The notes under the pieces are model-generated. The model did not search any database and had not been told where the DNA came from. It was given only the letters and a program-made list of their open reading frames with translations. DNA of 62,542 nucleotides from Bacteroidota bacterium (GTDB lineage Bacteria; Bacteroidota; Bacteroidia; Chitinophagales; Chitinophagaceae): assembly GCA_005789565.1 (NCBI GenBank), contig SXXL01000086.1, positions 1-62,542 on the forward strand, read 5' to 3'. Made by a program: the position numbers and the translations under genes. Positions 57,253-62,542 of the stretch are shown piece by piece. The first letter of the stretch is position 1. Each line of letters starts with the position of its first letter.

Positions 57253-58878
57253 TCAGAGGAACATCTGGAGCGGATTCTCCAAGTATTTTTTCACGGTTTG
57301 CAGGAACGCGGCACCACTGGCTCCGTCAACGCTGCGGTGATCACAGCTTAAGGTCACTTTCATGACATTGGTGACACCAAATCCGCTTTCTTTTCGGACC
57401 ACCACCTCTTTGATCCGGCCCACCGCTAGAATACAACTGTCCGGCGGGTTGATGATAGCCGTGAATTCTTCGATATCCATCATGCCCAGGTTGGAGATGG
57501 TAAATGTATTTCCGGAAAATTCCTGGGGTTGCAGTTTTTTACTCTTGGCTTTGCCAGCCAGTTCTTTGGCTTCGGCGGCGATTTGGGGAAGTGTTTTTTG
57601 ATCGGCAAAACGAATCACCGGTACGATCAGTCCGTCTTCGATGGCCACGGCCACGCCGATATGCACGTGCGAATAACGACGGATCTTGTCGCCTAGCCAG
57701 GAGGCATTGATGGCGGGGTGTTTTTTCAGCGCGAGGGCCACGGCTTTTACGATCAGGTCGTTGAAGCTCACTTTCACCGGACTCACCTCATTCAATTGCG
57801 TACGGGCCGTAATGGCTTGGTCCATGCCGATCTCCATGGTCAGGTAGAAATGTGGCGCACTGAATTTGCTTTCTCCCAAACGCTTGGCGATCACATTGCG
57901 CATCTGCGAGTTAGGGATATCCGTAAATCCTTCCGTGAGCTGGGCAGTTGGCGCAGACGCAAAAGAGATGGCGCCCGAGCTCGGTTGGTAATTATCAATA
58001 TCGGCTTTAGTGATCCGACCGCCATCACCCGAACCTTGCAAGGCTCGCAGGTCCACTCCTTTTTCCTGAGCGATTTTTTTTGCCAGCGGAGAGGCTTTGA
58101 TGCGCTCGTTACCGGCATCGATCGAAGGGGCAGGGGTTGTGACGGTGGGTACCGGTGCGGTCGCAACAGTGGTGGCAGGAGCCGGCGTGCTGGCCGGCGT
58201 GGGGGCAGAGGGGGTTGCAGTGGTGGCCGTGGCACCGACCTGTGCGGCCTGCACCAATGCGGTTACATCTACTTTGCCCGGCTCGCCGATGATACAAAGC
58301 AGGGCGTTGACGGCGATCTTCTCACCGGCTTGAGCTCCGATGTGCAGCAGGGTTCCGGTCTTATAACTTTCCAACTCCATCGTAGCCTTATCGGTTTCGA
58401 TGTCGGCCAGGATCTCTCCTTTTTTAACGGGGTCTCCTACGTTCTTGTGCCAAGAGGCGATCACACCGGATTCCATCGTATCGCTGAGGCGTGGCATGAG
58501 CACGACTTCTTCCACTTTGGAAAGATCGAGGGAAGGCGTGGCATCACTGGCCACGGCAGGTGTTGCAGGCGTGGGTTGGGGTGTGGGGGCTGCCGGGATT
58601 GTATGGGAGGTATTCGCGAGCAACGAACTGATATCTTCTCCGGCTTGGCCGATGATGGCGAGCAGATCGTTCACTTGCAGCTTACCGCCTTTTGCTACGC
58701 CGATGTGGAGCAGGGTGCCATCTTTATAACTCTCCAGCTCCATGGTGGCCTTGTCGGTTTCCACTTCAGCGAGCAATTCTCCTTTGCGGACGGGATCGCC
58801 CACGTTTTTGTGCCAGGCGGCAATCACGCCTTCTGTCATCGTATCGCTCAATCGGGGCATCAAGATCACCTCAGCCAT
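57253..58878 (-). CDS. pdhC: pyruvate dehydrogenase complex dihydrolipoamide acetyltransferase (E2), two lipoyl domains
   Basis: 541 residues. Two N-terminal lipoyl domains with lipoylated Lys in DKATM (near residues 44 and about 170), joined by Ala/Pro/Thr-rich linkers; a peripheral-subunit-binding domain ('IKASPLAKKIAQEKGVDL...GRITKADIDNY', about 258-298); and the catalytic domain with 'FTISNLGMMDIEEFTAIINPP' and HRSVDG (the H-x-x-x-D-G active site). It moves the acetyl group from lipoamide to CoA. E1 and E3 genes are not in the window. A TAATTTCG box (58906-58899) lies 28 bases upstream. Confidence 0.95.
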   Translation of the reverse strand: MAEVILMPRLSDTMTEGVIAAWHKNVGDPVRKGELLAEVETDKATMELESYKDGTLLHIGVAKGGKLQVNDLLAIIGQAGEDISSLLANTSHTIPAAPTPQPTPATPAVASDATPSLDLSKVEEVVLMPRLSDTMESGVIASWHKNVGDPVKKGEILADIETDKATMELESYKTGTLLHIGAQAGEKIAVNALLCIIGEPGKVDVTALVQAAQVGATATTATPSAPTPASTPAPATTVATAPVPTVTTPAPSIDAGNERIKASPLAKKIAQEKGVDLRALQGSGDGGRITKADIDNYQPSSGAISFASAPTAQLTEGFTDIPNSQMRNVIAKRLGESKFSAPHFYLTMEIGMDQAITARTQLNEVSPVKVSFNDLIVKAVALALKKHPAINASWLGDKIRRYSHVHIGVAVAIEDGLIVPVIRFADQKTLPQIAAEAKELAGKAKSKKLQPQEFSGNTFTISNLGMMDIEEFTAIINPPDSCILAVGRIKEVVVRKESGFGVTNVMKVTLSCDHRSVDGASGAAFLQTVKKYLENPLQMFL

Positions 58879-58898
58879 CGGTCAAAAAAAATTTTGCT

Positions 58899-58906
58899 CG
58901 AAATTA
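58899..58906 (-). promoter_or_regulatory. -7-like box of the E2 gene
   Basis: TAATTTCG on the minus strand (7 of 8), beginning 28 bases before ATG 58878, giving a leader of about 16 bases. Confidence 0.4.
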
Positions 58907-58940
58907 AGGCAAAACATCAGAATACGGGGAGGTGGGGCGG

Positions 58941-60731
58941 TCAATAGTCCAGGTCCAACCCCAGCTTCTCCTTGAGGGCTTCCACCAAGGGATATTGGGC
59001 TATCATGGCTTGGTATTGATCCCGGCTGGACAGCGGGGCCGGCTCGGTGGATGAAGCTTCGGGGTCGGGCTCCCCCAGAACCACCTGGAATTGCAGGCCC
59101 TTCACCGAAATGTGGCGGCTCAGAAATTCGTAGAGGGCATTGCGCTCCTGCTCGATGAATCGTTGTTCGATGTTGTTGTGAACGATCACCTGGAATTCGG
59201 TGGGGCCGGCAACCTCAAGCCTTGCCCGTTCGAAGGAGGGCAGGGCGGGATCCTTTTGCGTGCGCAACCGTTCGGTGTATTGTTTCCAGGCGAGGTGAAG
59301 CTCTTCGTCAGAGAGGGTTTTGTGGTTGGCGGCGGTGTTCTCTTTTACTTGTTGGGCGAACTGATCCCTGATCTTGCTTAGGGCACTGATCTTGGGAGAT
59401 GGAGTGATGAGCCCAGGGGTGGAAGGAGTGGTCGTGGGCGTAGCCGTGGGAGTGGCGGGTTTTGGCTCCTTTTTTTCGGTGGTTTCGAGGATGAGTTTCG
59501 CCTCGGGTTTGGTCACCTGCGCTTGGGTAGAGGAATCGGGGCGAGCGGTAGCGATGCGGATGGGCCGGATGCGAAAAGCCAGGGGGCTATCCGTCATTTT
59601 TTTTTTACTCCTGCCATCGGACGAGCTCAGGTCAAGGGCTTGGTTGAGGTAGGCCAGTTTGATCAGGGCCATCTCCACTTGTAGGCGTTTATTTCGCGCG
59701 GTACGGAATTGTATCTCGGCCTGGTTGATCAGGTTCAGGGCGCTGACCAAATAGCCGGCGGTGTATCGCGGGGCGGTTTGTCGGTATCGCTCCTGGAACC
59801 CTTCTGCTACATCGAGGAGGGCAGCAGCTTTTTCATCCAGACTCACCAACAGGTTTCGGATGCATTCGGCCAGGCCGGAGAGAAATTGGTCTCCCTCAAA
59901 ACCTTTTTGATGGATGCCATCATACAGCACCAGTGCCTCACTGAGTTTTTGTTGATGCAACAGGTCCATCAATTGAAAGTACAGGTCGGCGTCCAGGATG
60001 TTGAGGTGCTCCAGGGTTTGAGCGTAACTCAATTGTCCACCGCTGAAGCTGACGAGTTTATCGAGCAGGCTGAGGGCATCGCGCAGACAGCCTTCACTTT
60101 TTTGGGCGATGAGCTGAAGCGTGTTCTCATCGGTCTTGATGGATTCCTTTTGGCAAATGGCGGACAGGTGATCGATGGTGTCGCGCAGGGTGATCCGTTT
60201 GAAGTCGAATATCTGGCACCGACTCAGGATCGTGGGCAGGATCTTGTGTTTTTCGGTGGTGGCCAGAATGAAGATCGCGTAGGAGGGAGGTTCTTCCAGG
60301 GTTTTCAGGAAGGCGTTGAAGGCCGAGGTGCTGAGCATGTGTACCTCGTCGATCACATAGACCTTATAAGCACCGCCTTGGGGCATGAAGCGGACTTGCT
60401 CCGTGAGGTCGCGCATCTGATCCACCGAATTGTTGGAAGCCGCATCGAGTTCAAAATAATTCAGGGAAGCACCCTCGTTGAAAGAGCGGCAATGAGTGCA
60501 TTGATCGCAAGCCTCGCCTTCCGGGGTGCGGTCGGTGCAATTGATGGTTTTGGCCAGGATGCGGGCACAGGTGGTTTTGCCGACGCCACGTGGACCACAA
60601 AACAGGAACGCATGTGCCAGGTGTTGCTGGCGGATCGCGTTGCGCAGGGTGGTGGTAATATGGGATTGTCCAACGACCGATTCGAAGGTCTGCGGACGAT
60701 ACTTACGGGCGGAAACGATGAATTTATCCAT
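58941..60731 (-). CDS. dnaX: DNA polymerase III subunit gamma/tau
   Basis: 596 residues from ATG 60731 ('MDKFIVSARKYRPQTFESVVGQ'); the frame stays open to 60827 without family sequence. AAA+ clamp-loader ATPase: Walker A GPRGVGKTT, zinc module with four Cys (CTDRTPEGEACDQCTHC), Walker B 'KVYVIDEVHML', sensor 1 'FILATTEKHKI', SRC motif 'ILSRCQIFDF', then domains III and a Thr/Pro-rich linker (about 430-470) before the tau-like tail. No obvious slippery A-run for gamma formation stood out. A TATCTTGC box is at 60755-60748, 24 bases before the ATG. Confidence 0.97.
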   Translation of the reverse strand: MDKFIVSARKYRPQTFESVVGQSHITTTLRNAIRQQHLAHAFLFCGPRGVGKTTCARILAKTINCTDRTPEGEACDQCTHCRSFNEGASLNYFELDAASNNSVDQMRDLTEQVRFMPQGGAYKVYVIDEVHMLSTSAFNAFLKTLEEPPSYAIFILATTEKHKILPTILSRCQIFDFKRITLRDTIDHLSAICQKESIKTDENTLQLIAQKSEGCLRDALSLLDKLVSFSGGQLSYAQTLEHLNILDADLYFQLMDLLHQQKLSEALVLYDGIHQKGFEGDQFLSGLAECIRNLLVSLDEKAAALLDVAEGFQERYRQTAPRYTAGYLVSALNLINQAEIQFRTARNKRLQVEMALIKLAYLNQALDLSSSDGRSKKKMTDSPLAFRIRPIRIATARPDSSTQAQVTKPEAKLILETTEKKEPKPATPTATPTTTPSTPGLITPSPKISALSKIRDQFAQQVKENTAANHKTLSDEELHLAWKQYTERLRTQKDPALPSFERARLEVAGPTEFQVIVHNNIEQRFIEQERNALYEFLSRHISVKGLQFQVVLGEPDPEASSTEPAPLSSRDQYQAMIAQYPLVEALKEKLGLDLDY

Positions 60732-60747
60732 GCGGGCGGTCAGAGTT

Positions 60748-60755
60748 GCAAGATA
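60748..60755 (-). promoter_or_regulatory. -7-like box of dnaX
   Basis: TATCTTGC on the minus strand (TAnnTT intact), beginning 24 bases before ATG 60731. Confidence 0.4.
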
Positions 60756-60786
60756 ACGAACCAAGACGGATTGAGCGGCTGTCTTC

Positions 60787-61950
60787 CTAGAGCACGGGGT
60801 GGGTGTGGAAAGTTCGGCCCCTGTCAAACAGGTATCGGTAGGTAATTAGTTTGCGGGAGGGGAAGGTGTCGCCTATATGCTGTGCCACATTCATCATTTT
60901 GGGGTTGAACTCCCCGATCCATTGCAATTCGTAGGTGTCGTAGCGGTTCAGGGGTTGGATCACTTTTTTGGCCTCGTTGATGAGGTAGGAGTCGATCCCT
61001 TTACCCTGGAATTCAGGCACAATACCGAAGGCGATACCGGTGAAGCGGGTGTTGGGGCGGGTCCGCTTGATCCACAAAAATTTCAATTTCTGCCAGACCC
61101 CGAATTTTCCGTGCAGGTGTTGAAACCATTGGTTGAGGTCGGGCAGGTTCAGGAATAGGGCGATGGGCTCTTGGTGGTGATAGGCAAACCAGACGATCTT
61201 TTCCTCTACCACCGGCATCATTTTCTTGAACAGGCTCAGAACCTGTTCTTTTCGGAGTTCTTTCATACCGGCATGTCCGGCCCAGGCCCGGTTGTAGACG
61301 GTCATGAAATCCATCGCGTATTTTTTCCAGTTTCGCTTGCGCAGGTATTCGGTCCGAAAGGCAGGATCGCTGGCCACCGCCGCATGTCGGTCCAGGATCT
61401 TTTGGCTGAGCTCCTTGCGGGGATCGAGGCCAAAGCAGATCTGGTTGTAAAAATTTTTGAAGCCGTAGTGTTCAAATAGTTCCTGGTAATAAGGGGGATT
61501 GTAGTTCATGCCATAGAGGGGCGATTGAAATCCCTCCACGATCAGTCCCCACCACCGGTCCCTTTCGCCGAAATTGATGGGACCATCCATCGCCTCCATC
61601 CCTCGTTGCATCAACCAGTGTTTGGCTACGTCGAATAGCTTGTCGGCCGCGGATTGGTCGCGGATGCAGTCGAAAAAACCAATACCACCAACCGGCAGGT
61701 CATCCCCTTTATTCTTGTATTTTTTGTTGACGAAAGCGGCGATGCGTCCGATCGGGTCCCCGGCATCATTATATAAGATCCAGCGACTGGCCTCCCCGAA
61801 CCGAAAGGCTTTGTTTTTTTGGGGATCGAATACATCGGCTACGTCCTTGTCCAGCGGACGTATGTAATGCGGGTCATGGCCCTGGATCAGGGGGTTGACT
61901 TCCAGGAAGGTCCGGGCCAGGGCCGGCGTATTCACCTCGATCAGCTGCAT
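60787..61950 (-). CDS. GNAT-like acetyltransferase family protein of unknown substrate
   Basis: 387 residues from ATG 61950 ('MQLIEVNTPALARTFLEVN'); open frame to 61983 adds eleven residues of no known motif. Blocks 'YIRPLDKDVADVFDP', 'ASRWILYNDAGDPIGRIAAFVNKKYKNKGDDLPVGGIGFFDCI', 'AMDGPINFGERDRWWGLIVEGFQSPLYGMNYNPPYYQELFEHYGF' and 'FTGIAFGIVPEFQGKGIDSYLINEAKKV' (GNAT-like acetyl-CoA-binding pattern G-x-G-x-x-x-x-L) suggest an N-acyltransferase related to proteins of the 'YghO' kind. Cytosolic. Diverges from atpD with 139 bp between. Confidence 0.85.
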   Translation of the reverse strand: MQLIEVNTPALARTFLEVNPLIQGHDPHYIRPLDKDVADVFDPQKNKAFRFGEASRWILYNDAGDPIGRIAAFVNKKYKNKGDDLPVGGIGFFDCIRDQSAADKLFDVAKHWLMQRGMEAMDGPINFGERDRWWGLIVEGFQSPLYGMNYNPPYYQELFEHYGFKNFYNQICFGLDPRKELSQKILDRHAAVASDPAFRTEYLRKRNWKKYAMDFMTVYNRAWAGHAGMKELRKEQVLSLFKKMMPVVEEKIVWFAYHHQEPIALFLNLPDLNQWFQHLHGKFGVWQKLKFLWIKRTRPNTRFTGIAFGIVPEFQGKGIDSYLINEAKKVIQPLNRYDTYELQWIGEFNPKMMNVAQHIGDTFPSRKLITYRYLFDRGRTFHTHPVL

Positions 61951-62032
61951 GACGCAAGTAACGAAGATTCGGGAGTTTTCCACCCACTCAATTTTCCCCT
62001 TACTCCTTGCTCGGTTTCAGCCCGCCGGCCCT

Positions 62033-62040
62033 TACCTTTG
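62033..62040 (+). promoter_or_regulatory. -7 box of atpD
   Basis: TACCTTTG is a full match to TAnnTTTG, 57 bases before the atpD ATG; a TTG lies at 62007-62009 (23-base spacing). The leader would be about 45 bases. The rest of the 139-bp gap has no other feature I can support. Confidence 0.6.
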
Positions 62041-62053
62041 CACCCTGAAATAA

Positions 62054-62542
<489 letters not shown>

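Noticed and set aside
57718-58947. A 409-codon plus-strand frame opposite the E2 gene
   Set aside because: Antisense to a gene with two lipoyl domains and the HRSVDG site; the translation has no recognisable motif.
59400-59600. Programmed frameshift in dnaX
   Set aside because: The A-rich stretch near 59595 was considered, but no slippery A-run with a following stem is clear, and the full-length frame is intact.
59709-60845. A 378-codon plus-strand frame opposite dnaX
   Set aside because: Shadow of dnaX; no motif, and it covers the dnaX Walker and zinc motifs in antisense.

Overview
The window reads as a chromosomal segment of a Bacteroidota bacterium, most likely order Chitinophagales (family Chitinophagaceae is a guess). 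Three things point there. It carries type IX secretion system (T9SS) parts and cargo: two PorP/SprF-like proteins, PorT, gliding-type C-terminal domains and 'YPNP' sorting domains. It has lipoprotein and TonB-receptor types common in this phylum. Its promoters look like the Bacteroidota -7 element TAnnTTTG. Most genes are roughly 53-56 % G+C in the lines I counted. I see 55 protein genes, no tRNA, rRNA, CRISPR, insertion sequence or prophage, and no gene-free stretch above 190 bp. The segment is core chromosome with a few accessory cassettes.

Layout. 1-7.7 kb: the 3' end of recG, a large PKD-repeat T9SS cargo protein translationally coupled to a PorP/SprF-like partner, a glycolate-oxidase-type FAD enzyme and a small outer-membrane protein. 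7.7-13.4 kb: a LOG-family nucleotide hydrolase facing a row of a Na+/solute symporter, O-methyltransferase, glucosaminidase, hypoxanthine phosphoribosyltransferase and a VWA-domain protein. 13.4-17.3 kb: grpE-dnaJ, an RlmI-type rRNA methyltransferase, a stand-alone T9SS sorting-domain protein and a peroxiredoxin. 17.3-23.2 kb: a second PKD giant coupled to a second PorP/SprF, plus a lipoprotein. 23.2-31.6 kb: housekeeping genes (Nif3-like, zinc-ribbon coiled coil, recN, dnaB, rsmE, pyrD, and a thiolase lacking its usual catalytic His).

31.7-35.6 kb is a DUF1800 / DUF1501-with-sorting-domain / haem-motif lipoprotein cassette. 35.6-39.2 kb is a TonB receptor / lipoprotein / beta-barrel cassette with lower G+C. 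39.2-47.8 kb holds DUF2721, rhodanese, an ABC exporter, a family 25 glycosyltransferase, a comM-type ATPase, a lipoprotein, an M1 aminopeptidase and a short MutS-like protein. 47.8-52.6 kb holds a Wzi-like protein, ubiE-porT, engB, an unlisted 51-codon membrane ORF, a small signal-peptide/TM protein and a YkuK-like protein. 52.7-62.5 kb holds a T9SS metzincin operon, a CoA-binding protein facing a phosphoesterase/beta-propeller fusion, the pyruvate dehydrogenase E2 subunit, dnaX, an acetyltransferase-like protein and the 5' part of atpD.

The strongest window-wide signal is promoter geometry. At eleven genes a TAnnTT box begins exactly 12 bases before the start codon, and at five more a similar box begins 13-14 bases before it. 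Transcription would then begin at or next to the start codon, giving leaderless or near-leaderless mRNAs. The rule also picks out non-ATG starts (GTG at 11604 and 42567; TTG at 16683) that give sensible N-termini, and a 51-codon ORF. Other genes (grpE, peroxiredoxin, zinc-ribbon protein, thiolase, dnaX, E2, atpD) have the same kind of box further upstream and so keep a short leader.
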